From Streptomyces marispadix (GTDB taxonomy: Bacteria; Actinomycetota; Actinomycetes; Streptomycetales; Streptomycetaceae): a stretch of DNA of 64,000 nt. A program made the translations under genes and the position numbers. Location: assembly GCF_022524345.1 (NCBI RefSeq), contig NZ_JAKWJU010000002.1:3782001-3846000 (forward strand). The letters are read 5' to 3'. Under the pieces are notes generated by a model. The model was given only the letters and a program-made list of their open reading frames with translations. It was not told the DNA's origin and searched no databases. Shown here one piece after another: positions 18,178-26,650 of the stretch. Every line of letters begins with the position of its first letter. The first letter of the stretch is position 1.

Positions 18178-18798
18178 ATGTCGGCGATCCGGCTGCTGGT
18201 GCTGGGGGCCGTACGCCAGCACGGGCGTGCACACGGCTACATGGTCCGCAACGACCTGGAGTTCTGGGGCGCGCAAGAGTGGTCCAACGCCAAGCCCGGC
18301 TCGATCTACCACGCCCTCAAGCAGCTCGCCAGACAGGGCCTGCTGCGCCCGTACGAGACCGCCCCGAGCACCGCGGGCGGCCCGCCGCGTACGCAGTACG
18401 AGCTGACGGACGAAGGCGAGAGCGAGTTCCTGAGGCTGCTGCGGCACGCGCTCACGTCCGTGGACGAGAAGCCGGACATGCTCACGGCGGGCGTCGGCTT
18501 CCTGGTCGACCTGCCGCGCGAGGAGGCCGTCGCGCTGCTGGAGAAGCGCATCGCCGCCCTGGAGGAGTGGCGCGAGGAGGTCGTACGGCGCTGGACGCCC
18601 GACGAGAGCGCCCCCGACGAGCACAGCCACATCCGCGAGATCATGGTGCTCTGGGTGCACGACGCCGACAGCGGCGCGCGATGGGCGCGCGGCCTCGTGG
18701 AGCGGCTGAGGAACGGCGCGTATGTGATGGCGGGAGAAGGCGAGCGAGAGGTCGACGTGCTGCCGCCCGGCATGGAGAACCCGTACGCGGAGAAGTGA
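18178..18798 (+). CDS. PadR family transcriptional regulator
   Basis: A 206-residue regulator with an N-terminal winged helix (LVLGAVRQHGRAHGYMVRND, then the recognition region PGSIYHALKQLARQGLLRP and wing YELTDEGESEF) and a C-terminal helical dimerisation domain (about 100-190). PadR proteins usually repress transporter or phenolic-acid genes. The start ATG follows GAGAGGGAGACG. A TAGGCT -10-like box lies at 18094-18099. No divergent target gene adjoins it, so its target is unknown. Confidence 0.92.
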   Translation: MSAIRLLVLGAVRQHGRAHGYMVRNDLEFWGAQEWSNAKPGSIYHALKQLARQGLLRPYETAPSTAGGPPRTQYELTDEGESEFLRLLRHALTSVDEKPDMLTAGVGFLVDLPREEAVALLEKRIAALEEWREEVVRRWTPDESAPDEHSHIREIMVLWVHDADSGARWARGLVERLRNGAYVMAGEGEREVDVLPPGMENPYAEK

Positions 18799-19023
18799 GT
18801 TCGCGACCGCACCCCGCGGACGGCCGCGGTCGTCAGCGGCGCCGTGACGCGTCCCGGCCGCCGCCTCCGGCCACCGCTTCCGTCCCCGCTCTCGCACGCG
18901 TGTCGGCCACCGTCGTACGGGCACCCTGACCGGGACCCCGGTACGAATGCGACCTTATGCTTCGGTCCATAGGGCGGAGGCGGACGAAGGCCGCGGACGC
19001 AACTGTGAGGGAGCGGGCAGAAA

Positions 19024-20679
19024 GTGGTGGGGGAGCCGAAGCGGAACGGCCGGGCGGCCGAGAGCGGTGAGTCCCTGGAGGAGGCGCGCCAGCACCTCGC
19101 CGACGAGGTGCGCAGCGCCTTCACACCGCCTCAGGGGGTGCCGCTGCCGCCCGTACCGGAGGATGAGCACCCGACCTCCGAATTCGCCGTTCCCGAGGGG
19201 CTGTTGACGTCTCCGCCGCAGGAGTTCGCCAGCGCGTTCACACCGCCCGAGGGCATTCCGAGGATCTCGCTCGTCAAGCCAGGCGTGCCCTGGCAGGACC
19301 GGATGCGGACGATGATCCGCATGCCGCTGGCGGAGCGTCCGGCTCCGGAAGGGCCCAGCCGCGCCGAGGACACCGAGACCGGCCCCGCGGTGCCCCGCGT
19401 GCTCGACCTCACCCTCCGCATCGGCGAACTGCTGCTCGCGGGGGGTGAGGGCGCCGAGGACGTCGAGGCGGCGATGTTCGGCGTGGCCCACGCGTTCGGC
19501 CTGGACCGCTGCGAGCCCACCGTCACCTTCACGCTCATCTCGATCACCCATCAGCCGTCCCTGGTCGACGACCCGGTGACGCTCGGCCGCACCGTGCGCC
19601 GCCGCGGCACGGACTACACGCGTCTCGCCGCCGTATTCCGGCTCGTCGACGACATCACCAAGGGCGACATCACGCTGGAGGAGTCCTACCGGCGTCTCGC
19701 CGCCATCCGCCGCAACCGCCACCCGTACTCCAAGAACGCGCTGACCCTCGCCAGCGGCACCCTCTCCGGCGCCGCCTCCCTGCTCGTGGGCGGCGACGCG
19801 CTCGTCTTCGTGCTGGCGGCGATCGGCGCGATGCTCGGCGACCGGCTGGCGTGGCTGTGCGCCGGGCGCGGGCTGCCGGAGTTCTACCAGTTCGCGGTGG
19901 CGGCCGTGCCGCCGGCCGCGATGGGCGTCGTGGTCGCCGTGGCGGGCTCGTCGAACGAGACGAAGCTCAAGGCCGCGGCCGTCATCACCGGTGGGCTCTT
20001 CGCGCTGATCCCCGGGCGTGCGCTGGTCGCCGCCGTACACGACGGACTGACCGGCTTCTACATCACCGCCGCGGCCCGTCTGCTGGAGGTCATCTATCTG
20101 ATCGTCGGCATCGTCGGCGGCGTGCTGGTGATGCTCTACCTCGGTTCCAAGCTGGGCGCCCAGCTCACCCCCGAGAACACGCACGGCGAAATCCAGCCCG
20201 TACTACAGCTCTTCGCGGCGATGCTGCTCGCGCTCGCCTTCTGCGTACTGCTCCAGCAGGAACGTCACACCGTGCTGCTGGCCACCCTCAACGGCGGCGT
20301 GGCCTGGCTGATCTACGGCGCCCTGGTCAATCCGCCGGTGAACGTGGACGAGGTCCCGGCGACCGTCGCCGCCGCCGGACTGGTGGGCCTCTTCGGGCAG
20401 TTGATGTCGCGTTACCAGTTCGCGTCGTCGCTGCCGTACATCACCGCGGCGATCGGGCCGCTGCTCCCCGGCAGCGCCACGTACTTCGGGCTGCTCAACA
20501 TCGCCCAGGGCCACATGGACGAGGGCATGCTCAGCATCTCCCGCGCCATCGCCCTCGCGCTCGCCATCGCCATCGGCGTCAACCTCGGCGGCGAACTGGC
20601 ACGCCTGTTCATCAAGAGCCCCGGTGTCGAGACCCCGCTGCCTGGCCGCCGCGCGGCCAAGCGCACCCGCGGGTTCTAG
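19024..20679 (+). CDS. ThrE-type threonine/serine exporter family protein
   Basis: A 551-residue fused DUF1212/DUF3815 (ThrE) membrane protein. The soluble domain (about 125-245, LDLTLRIGELLLAGGEGAED ... RCEPTVTFTLISITH) precedes about ten hydrophobic segments, including GALVNPPVNVDEVPATVAAA and LPGSATYFGLLNIAQGHMD near the end. The family exports threonine and serine in corynebacteria. The first 120 residues are a hydrophilic extension carrying a duplicated SAFTPP(Q/E)G(V/I)P motif. The start is GTG 19024 or 19027, behind GAGGGAGCGGG. It converges on ppa. Confidence 0.9.
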   Translation: MVGEPKRNGRAAESGESLEEARQHLADEVRSAFTPPQGVPLPPVPEDEHPTSEFAVPEGLLTSPPQEFASAFTPPEGIPRISLVKPGVPWQDRMRTMIRMPLAERPAPEGPSRAEDTETGPAVPRVLDLTLRIGELLLAGGEGAEDVEAAMFGVAHAFGLDRCEPTVTFTLISITHQPSLVDDPVTLGRTVRRRGTDYTRLAAVFRLVDDITKGDITLEESYRRLAAIRRNRHPYSKNALTLASGTLSGAASLLVGGDALVFVLAAIGAMLGDRLAWLCAGRGLPEFYQFAVAAVPPAAMGVVVAVAGSSNETKLKAAAVITGGLFALIPGRALVAAVHDGLTGFYITAAARLLEVIYLIVGIVGGVLVMLYLGSKLGAQLTPENTHGEIQPVLQLFAAMLLALAFCVLLQQERHTVLLATLNGGVAWLIYGALVNPPVNVDEVPATVAAAGLVGLFGQLMSRYQFASSLPYITAAIGPLLPGSATYFGLLNIAQGHMDEGMLSISRAIALALAIAIGVNLGGELARLFIKSPGVETPLPGRRAAKRTRGF

Positions 20680-20685
20680 GCGGCG

Positions 20686-20756
20686 TCCTCGACGGGCGTA
20701 CGTACTCGACGGGCGTACGTCCCCCGCATGCGTGCGTGCTCAACGGGCGTACGGGG
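20686..20756. repeat. Three near-identical CTCGACGGGCGTACG repeats
   Basis: The unit CTCGACGGGCGTACG occurs at about 20688-20702 and 20705-20719, with a third copy carrying one change (CTCAACGGGCGTACG) at about 20739-20753. All lie in the spacer between convergent thrE-like and ppa genes. No function is evident. Confidence 0.65.
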
Positions 20757-20836
20757 CGGGCGACTTCGTACCCCGGGCACGAGCGCCGGACGGGCTGTGA
20801 CGGGAACGGCCCCCCGACGCACAGGCCCACGCACAC

Positions 20837-20873
20837 CGAGGGGTGCGCCCCTCGTCAAGGGACGCACCCCTCG
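20837..20873. terminator. Convergent hairpin terminator, thrE-like / ppa
   Basis: CGAGGGGTGCG (20837-20847) pairs perfectly with CGCACCCCTCG (20863-20873). An outer ACAGGC/GCCTGT pair flanks it. It can end both converging transcripts. Confidence 0.8.
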
Positions 20874-20924
20874 CCTGTACGCCGTTCGTACGCGCTCGCC
20901 TCGCCCGTCGGACGGGCCGGTGCT

Positions 20925-21416
20925 TCAGTGGTCGCCGTGGGCCTCAAGCCGCTTGATCGACGCCTCGACCTCGGCCTCGGCGTCGGCACGTCCGACCCAG
21001 TTGGCGCCCTCGACGGACTTGCCGGGCTCCAGGTCCTTGTAGACCTCGAAGAAGTGCTGGATCTCCAGCCGGTCGAACTCGCTCACGTGGTGGATGTCCC
21101 GCAGGTGCTCCATGCGCGGATCGGACGCCGGCACGCACAGCAGCTTGTCGTCGCCCCCGGCCTCGTCCGTCATGCGGAACATGCCGATGGCGCGGGACTT
21201 GATGATGCATCCGGGAAAGGTGGGCTCATCGAGCAGCACGAGCGCGTCCAGCGGGTCGCCGTCCTCGCCGAGGGTGTGGTCGACGAAGCCGTAGTCGGCG
21301 GGGTACACGGTGGAGGTGAACAGGTGCCGGTCCAGCCGGATACGGCCGGTCTCGTGGTCCACCTCGTACTTGTTCCGCGAACCCTTCGGGATCTCGATGA
21401 CGACGTCGAACTCCAA
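20925..21416 (-). CDS. ppa: Inorganic pyrophosphatase (family I)
   Basis: Soluble Mg-dependent enzyme hydrolysing PPi to two phosphates and so driving biosynthetic reactions. The active-site blocks are [40 protein letters not shown] (signature Asp set) and [16 protein letters not shown] choose TTG 21416, which gives [12 protein letters not shown] and 163 residues, because GAGGAG lies exactly six bases upstream; the ATG at 21440 has no such site and adds MLIIEEPS, unusual for the family. The gene diverges from dacB, the usual actinobacterial arrangement. Confidence 0.95.
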   Translation of the reverse strand: MEFDVVIEIPKGSRNKYEVDHETGRIRLDRHLFTSTVYPADYGFVDHTLGEDGDPLDALVLLDEPTFPGCIIKSRAIGMFRMTDEAGGDDKLLCVPASDPRMEHLRDIHHVSEFDRLEIQHFFEVYKDLEPGKSVEGANWVGRADAEAEVEASIKRLEAHGDH

Positions 21417-21501
21417 GGAAGGCTCCTCAATGATCAGCACATGTATCTGGTGATTAAGTGTCCCCTACGCACGTACACGGGCGCGAAAGGGGCTGATCGA
21501 G

Positions 21502-23187
21502 GTGCGTGACACCGCCTCCGAGGTGCGTGACACCGCGATCCGGGCATACCGGAAGGTCCGCGACCGTGCCCGTCGTCACGGGCGGCGGATCCGGCAGCGC
21601 TGGCGGACCGCGACTCCGCAGCAGCGGCAGACCGTACGAGTGACGGCCGGCGCCGCCGGGCTCGGACTGGTGGTCGCCGTCACGGCGGTGGCCACGAGCG
21701 GACCATGGGACTCGGGCCAGCGTACGGCGGAGCGTTCGTGGGCCGCCGCCCGCGATGGCCGAAGTGGCGGGAACCACACAGGAGAAGGCGCCGGAGCACC
21801 TGGAGCGCCCGACGTCCTCGCCGCGCTCGACATGGACGCCGTACGAGGAGACCCCGCGGGCGGCGGCCGCGAGGCCGAGCCGACACACGGCCCCGGCGCG
21901 GCAGGTGTGCCCCCGCCCAGCGAGGACGCGCTTGCCGACGCCCTCGAACCCCTCATGAAAGACGGCGACTTGGGGAAGCTGCGCGCCGTCTCGGTCGTGG
22001 ACGCCGCCACCGGACGGAAGCTCTACGCGAAGAAGCCGCACAAGGCAGTCACCCCCGCCTCCACGGTGAAGCTCGCCACCGCCGTGGCCGCGCTCTCCGC
22101 CCGTGGCGCCGAACACCGCATCGAGACCCGGACGGTGCGGGGCACCGGAGAGTCCTCCGACGAGATCGTGCTCGTGGGCGGCGGCGACCCGACGCTGAGC
22201 CGCGGCGCACTCGACGACCTCGCACGCGACACCGCCCGCAAACTGCGAACGGGCCAGGACGGCAAGGACGGCAAGGACGGCAAGGACGGCAAGGGGGGCA
22301 AGGGCGGCAAGGGGGGCAAGGGCGGGAAGGTCTCGGTCCGCTACGACACATCCCTCTACGGCGGGCCCGTCCGCCACTCCATCGGCACCAACGACAACCT
22401 CGCACCCGTCAGCCCCCTCATGGTCGACGAGGCCCGCCTCGGCGACCCCCCGGACTCCGGCGACGAAGAACCCGCCCACGGCCCCGCCCCCCGCTCGTCC
22501 GACCCGGCCGAGGACGCCGCCGAGCACTTCGCCGACGCCCTCGGCGAGCACGGCGTCGACGTCGAGGGCGACCCCGAGGAGACCAAGGCGCCCGGCAGGA
22601 CGCAGAAGCTCGCGTCCCACCGCTCCGTGCCGCTCTCCGCGCTCGTCGAGCGCATGCTGACCTACAGCGACAACGACATCGCCGAGGCCCTCGCCCGCCA
22701 GACCGCGCTCGCCGCCGGAGAGCCCGCGAGCTTCAAGGGCGCGGGCAAGGCCGTACGCCACCGCCTCGACAAGCTCGGCGTCCCCGTGAAGGGCGCGCAC
22801 TTCGCCGACGGCAGCGGCCTCGACCGCGGCGACAAGGTCACACCGGCGCTCCTCACCAGCCTCCTCGTACGCGCGGCCGACCCCGGCCACGCCGATCTGC
22901 GCCCCGTGCTGACGGGCATGCCGGTCGCCCACTTCACCGGCACCCTCGGCGGCAGATACGGCAACGACAAGGGCAAGCAGGGCGCGGGTCTCGTGCGTGC
23001 CAAGACGGGGACGCTCACCGGCGTCAACACCCTCGCCGGCACCGTCGTGGACGCCGACGGCCGGCTCCTGGCCTTCGCCTTCATGACCTCCGGCACATCC
23101 GACGGCAAGGGGGCCCAGCGTTCCCTGGACAGCCTGGCCGCCGCCCTCGCCAACTGCGGCTGCCGGGACTCGCCTTCCGAGGGCTGA
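21502..23187 (+). CDS. dacB: D-Ala-D-Ala carboxypeptidase/endopeptidase, PBP4 type
   Basis: Low-molecular-mass class C penicillin-binding protein that trims or cleaves peptidoglycan cross-links outside the cell. The 561-residue product has an N-terminal hydrophobic anchor (about 45-70) followed by a Gly/Ala/Pro linker. SxxK is ASTVKLATA (about 190-198), SxN is YSDNDIAEALA, and KTG is RAKTGTLTGVN. A Gly-Lys-Asp repeat (residues 254-276) sits between the SxxK and SxN motifs, within the region of extra domains in PBP4 proteins. The first lines of the gene contain a duplicated GAGGTGCGTGACACCG, so GTG 21523 is an alternative start. It is the first gene of the dacB - Zn protease - tilS - hpt stretch. 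Confidence 0.93.
   Translation: MRDTASEVRDTAIRAYRKVRDRARRHGRRIRQRWRTATPQQRQTVRVTAGAAGLGLVVAVTAVATSGPWDSGQRTAERSWAAARDGRSGGNHTGEGAGAPGAPDVLAALDMDAVRGDPAGGGREAEPTHGPGAAGVPPPSEDALADALEPLMKDGDLGKLRAVSVVDAATGRKLYAKKPHKAVTPASTVKLATAVAALSARGAEHRIETRTVRGTGESSDEIVLVGGGDPTLSRGALDDLARDTARKLRTGQDGKDGKDGKDGKGGKGGKGGKGGKVSVRYDTSLYGGPVRHSIGTNDNLAPVSPLMVDEARLGDPPDSGDEEPAHGPAPRSSDPAEDAAEHFADALGEHGVDVEGDPEETKAPGRTQKLASHRSVPLSALVERMLTYSDNDIAEALARQTALAAGEPASFKGAGKAVRHRLDKLGVPVKGAHFADGSGLDRGDKVTPALLTSLLVRAADPGHADLRPVLTGMPVAHFTGTLGGRYGNDKGKQGAGLVRAKTGTLTGVNTLAGTVVDADGRLLAFAFMTSGTSDGKGAQRSLDSLAAALANCGCRDSPSEG
22261..22329 (+). repeat. GGCAAGGAC/GGCAAGGGG repeat inside dacB
   Basis: About eight consecutive 9-bp or variant units encode Gly-Lys-Asp then Gly-Lys-Gly triplets. 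The stretch keeps the reading frame and adds a highly basic, flexible loop of about 23 residues to the extracytoplasmic enzyme. Length variation by replication slippage is likely between strains. Confidence 0.85.
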
Positions 23188-23313
23188 CGCCCTCCGGCGC
23201 GGCCCAGGGCGGTACCGCGCAGTCCCGTGGCGCCGCGGCTCACGCACGGGCCCGCACTCCCGCGGCCCAGGCGCAGCCTCCCGCCCGGCGCCGGTGCCAC
23301 GTACCGTGAAGTC

Positions 23314-24450
23314 ATGACGAGCCTCGGTGGTGTGGAGATGGTCGACTGGAACCTCGCGGTCGCGACCGCGACCCGGCTCGTACGGCCGGGCCCAGAAGTG
23401 AGCCGTGAGGGAGCGCGGGAGGCCGTCTCCGAGCTGCGCCGCCACGCACGTTCCTCCGAGGAGCACGTACGCGGCTTCACGCTGATGCGCCCCGACCGCC
23501 CCTCCCAGACGGACACCCCGGTCCTCGTCGTGGACCGCCCCGGCTGGGTCCGCGCCAACGTGGCCGGCTTCCGGGAGCTGCTCTCCCCGCTGCTCGAAAA
23601 GGTGCAGGAACGCCGCAGCAGCACCCCCGGCGGCGCCGTGCTCGGCGCCGTGGGCGGCAAGGTGACGGGCGTCGAGGTCGGGATGCTGCTGTCGTTCCTC
23701 GCCTCCCGTGTCCTCGGCCAGTACGAGACCTTCGCCCCGGCGACCCGTGAACTGCCCGGCGGCCCCGACGGCACCGGCCGCCTGCTGCTCGTAGCGCCGA
23801 ACATCGTGCACGTGGAGCGCGAACTCGACGTCGATCCGCACGACTTCCGGCTGTGGGTGTGCCTGCACGAGGAGACCCACCGCACGCAGTTCGCCTCCGT
23901 CCCCTGGCTGCGCGACCACATCCAGGGGGAGATCCAGTCCTTCCTAGGCGAGACCGACATGGACCCGTCGACGCTGCTTGAGCGCCTGCGCGAGGCGGCC
24001 CAGTCGCTCTCGGGCGCCCGCGGCCAGGGCGCGGGCACGGAGGAGAAGCCGGAGGCCGGCAGGGCCGCCGGAATCGTCGAACTCGTGCAGACTCCCACCC
24101 AGCGCGAGATCCTCGGCCGCCTCACCGCGGTGATGTCCCTGCTGGAGGGCCACGCCGACTACGTGATGGACGGCGTCGGCCCCGACGTGGTGCCGAGCGT
24201 CACGGAGATCCGCGAGAAGTTCCAGAAGCGCCGTGCCACGGGAGCGGGACGGCTGGACCAGGCGCTGCGCAAGCTGCTCGGCCTCGACGCCAAGCTGCGC
24301 CAGTACCGCGACGGCGAGCGCTTCGTACGTGCCGTGGTGGAGGAGCTGGGCATGAACGGCTTCAATCGCGTCTGGACGTCGCCCAACACCCTCCCCACCA
24401 AGTCCGAGATCAACAGCCCCTCCGACTGGATCGCGCGCATGCGCTCCTGA
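23314..24450 (+). CDS. Zinc-dependent metalloprotease-like protein (DUF2342, F420-associated)
   Basis: A 378-residue protein of the DUF2342 / 'coenzyme F420 biosynthesis-associated' family with a zincin-type site. LWVCLHEETHRTQFASVPWL carries HExxH (HEETH), and the downstream MSLLEGHADYVMDGVG is the conserved glutamate-containing helix that would supply the third ligand. The N-terminus MTSLGGVEMVDWNLAVATA matches the family opening. The substrate and true link to F420 are unknown. It lies between dacB and tilS, as in other actinobacteria. The ATG at 23314 is used. Confidence 0.88.
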   Translation: MTSLGGVEMVDWNLAVATATRLVRPGPEVSREGAREAVSELRRHARSSEEHVRGFTLMRPDRPSQTDTPVLVVDRPGWVRANVAGFRELLSPLLEKVQERRSSTPGGAVLGAVGGKVTGVEVGMLLSFLASRVLGQYETFAPATRELPGGPDGTGRLLLVAPNIVHVERELDVDPHDFRLWVCLHEETHRTQFASVPWLRDHIQGEIQSFLGETDMDPSTLLERLREAAQSLSGARGQGAGTEEKPEAGRAAGIVELVQTPTQREILGRLTAVMSLLEGHADYVMDGVGPDVVPSVTEIREKFQKRRATGAGRLDQALRKLLGLDAKLRQYRDGERFVRAVVEELGMNGFNRVWTSPNTLPTKSEINSPSDWIARMRS

Positions 24451-24809
24451 GCCCCCGCGCACGCGGGCGGCGAGCGCTGCCGACGGCCGTTCCGGCAGGT
24501 CGGTGGCGTTCGTTCTGCCTGCTCGGCCAGTCGCAGCAGCGCGAGTACGTGAGCAGATCCCGCCGAGCCGGGGCCCGTACGGCCACTGGCACGCGCCGGG
24601 AGGGCGAGGAGACCACGGCGAAATACGGACTGCGCGGCTCCGCCCGAGCCATTACTCTCCGGAACTGACACGGGCTGCGGAAGCCCTCGTAATCACCCGT
24701 CCGAGGGACCGAGAATGGCCGGTCCGCGTGCGATGCTCTGGGAACACCTCCGTCTCTGTCACCATCGACACACTCAGCGTGACAACTCCTTCGAGGAAGT
24801 GAATCGGAC
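24451..24809. other. Intergenic region upstream of tilS
   Basis: I find no supportable gene in these 359 bases. A short GC hairpin (around 24452-24469) follows the metalloprotease stop. The part 24640-24790 is slightly less GC-rich and probably holds the tilS promoter, but no clear -10/-35 pair stands out. Confidence 0.5.
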
Positions 24810-25895
24810 ATGGGTCCCCACCCCGCGGTCGCTGCAATACGTCTGGCGGTTCGCCGCGCACTTCACGACGTCCTCAGTGAACAAGCAGTCGTCAGTGACG
24901 AAGCCGGCGACACCCGCAGCCCCGGCGAGCCCCCGCTCGTCCTCGTCGCCTGTTCCGGCGGCGCCGACTCCATGGCGCTCGCCTCCGCCCTCGCCTTCGA
25001 AGCCCCCCGGCTCGGCCTCCGCGCAGGAGGTGTGACGATCGACCACGGGCTACAGCCCGGTTCGGCCGACCGTGCACAGGAGGTCGCCGAGCGGCTCACC
25101 TCCCTCGGACTCCGCCCCGTCGAATCGATCGCCGTCACCATCGGCCGTACGAACACCGGCCCCGAGGCCGCCGCGCGCACCGCGCGGTACGCCGCCCTCG
25201 ACGACATGGCGGACCGCTCCGGTGCGAAAGCCGTGCTGCTCGGGCACACCCGCGACGACCAAGCCGAAACGGTGCTGCTCGGACTCGCCCGCGGTTCCGG
25301 TACGCGCTCGCTGTCCGGCATGGCCGAGGTCACCGGGCCCGCGGCCCGCTACCGCCGACCGTTCCTGGCCATCGACCGGCAGACCACCCGCAAGGCCTGC
25401 CTCGCCCAGTCCCTTCCCGTATGGGACGACCCCCACAACGACGACCCCGCGTACACGCGCTCCCGCGTACGCCACGAGGCCCTGCCGATACTGGAGAAAG
25501 CATTGGGCAAGGGCGTCGTCGAGGCGCTCGCCCGCACCGCGCGTCTCTCCCGTGACGATGCGGACGCGCTCGACGCCTGGGCCCTCGAAGCCGAGAGGTC
25601 CGTACGCATCGACCAGCCCGGCACCGACGGCTGGGACGAGGTGGAGCTGGACGCCGCCCGGCTCTACGCGCTCCCGTCCGCCGTCCGCCGCCGGGTGCTG
25701 CGCCGCGCGGCCGTCGCCGCCGGCGCTCCCTCGGGCTCGCTCTTCGCCCGTCACCTCGAGGAAGTCGACCGCCTGATCACGGCCTGGCGCGGCCAGCGGG
25801 CCATCAATCTGCCCGGGCGTGTAGAGGCCGCGAGGCAGGGTGGCAGACTGGTCATCCGGCATGGCTCACAGACCCCGCCGACACCGACCGGCTGA
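24810..25895 (+). CDS. tilS: tRNA(Ile)-lysidine synthase
   Basis: ATP-dependent enzyme that converts the wobble cytidine of tRNA-Ile(CAU) to lysidine, changing both charging and decoding from Met to Ile. The PP-loop SGGADS is at residues 49-54 ([20 protein letters not shown]), followed by [20 protein letters not shown], the second N-type ATPase motif. The C-terminal part (about 240-361) is the shorter actinobacterial substrate-binding region. The 361-residue length is normal for actinobacteria. The start ATG 24810 gives [18 protein letters not shown], as in related proteins. It is followed closely by hpt, its usual partner. Confidence 0.95.
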   Translation: MGPHPAVAAIRLAVRRALHDVLSEQAVVSDEAGDTRSPGEPPLVLVACSGGADSMALASALAFEAPRLGLRAGGVTIDHGLQPGSADRAQEVAERLTSLGLRPVESIAVTIGRTNTGPEAAARTARYAALDDMADRSGAKAVLLGHTRDDQAETVLLGLARGSGTRSLSGMAEVTGPAARYRRPFLAIDRQTTRKACLAQSLPVWDDPHNDDPAYTRSRVRHEALPILEKALGKGVVEALARTARLSRDDADALDAWALEAERSVRIDQPGTDGWDEVELDAARLYALPSAVRRRVLRRAAVAAGAPSGSLFARHLEEVDRLITAWRGQRAINLPGRVEAARQGGRLVIRHGSQTPPTPTG

Positions 25896-25963
25896 CCGTC
25901 CCCGACGGGAGGTGACCGGCCGGCGGCAGCGTGGGCCGGAGACCTCGACCGAGAGCGGCACGG

Positions 25964-26518
25964 GTGGACGAGAAAGACATGGGCACCGACCTCAAGTCGG
26001 TGCTCATCACCAAGGAAGAGATCGACGCGAAGCTGGCCGAGCTGGCCGCGAAGATCGACGAGGAGTACGAGGGCAGGGAACTGCTGCTCGTCGGTGTGCT
26101 CAAGGGTGCCGTCATGGTGATGGCCGACCTGGCCCGCGCCGTCTCGACGCCGGTCACCATGGACTGGATGGCGGTCTCCTCCTACGGGGCGGGCACGCAG
26201 TCCTCCGGCGTGGTCCGCATCCTCAAGGACCTCGACACCGACATCAAGGGCAGGCACGTCCTGATCGTCGAGGACATCATCGACTCCGGGCTGACGCTGT
26301 CGTGGCTGCTGTCCAACCTCGGCTCGCGTGAGCCCGCTTCGCTCAACGTCTGCACGCTGCTGCGCAAGCCGGACGCCGCCAAGGTGGCGATCGACGTGAA
26401 GTGGGCCGGCTTCGACATCCCCAACGAGTTCGTCGTCGGCTACGGGCTGGACTACGCGGAGAAGTACCGCAACCTTCCGTTCGTCGGGACGCTCGCCGCA
26501 CACGTCTACGGCGGCTGA
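25964..26518 (+). CDS. hpt: Hypoxanthine(-guanine) phosphoribosyltransferase
   Basis: Purine-salvage enzyme joining hypoxanthine or guanine to PRPP. The PRPP loop [15 protein letters not shown] is at about 100-114 with the preceding acidic pair. [18 protein letters not shown] and [18 protein letters not shown] are the usual PPi and flexible-loop regions, and [20 protein letters not shown] binds the base. I take GTG 25964 (184 residues); ATG 25979 is a possible shorter start, and upstream in-frame codons are weakly supported. It is downstream of tilS and upstream of ftsH, a conserved actinobacterial order. Confidence 0.94.
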   Translation: MDEKDMGTDLKSVLITKEEIDAKLAELAAKIDEEYEGRELLLVGVLKGAVMVMADLARAVSTPVTMDWMAVSSYGAGTQSSGVVRILKDLDTDIKGRHVLIVEDIIDSGLTLSWLLSNLGSREPASLNVCTLLRKPDAAKVAIDVKWAGFDIPNEFVVGYGLDYAEKYRNLPFVGTLAAHVYGG

Positions 26519-26650
26519 CGCCGCGGCCAGCGGGAACCTTGAGAGGCCGCGCTCCGTTGGAGGAGCCAGGACGGTTCTGTTTGACCGTCCTCGGCGGCGC
26601 CCTGAGACAATGCTGAGGTACCGTCCGAAGGTCAGCCTTTTCAACTCACT

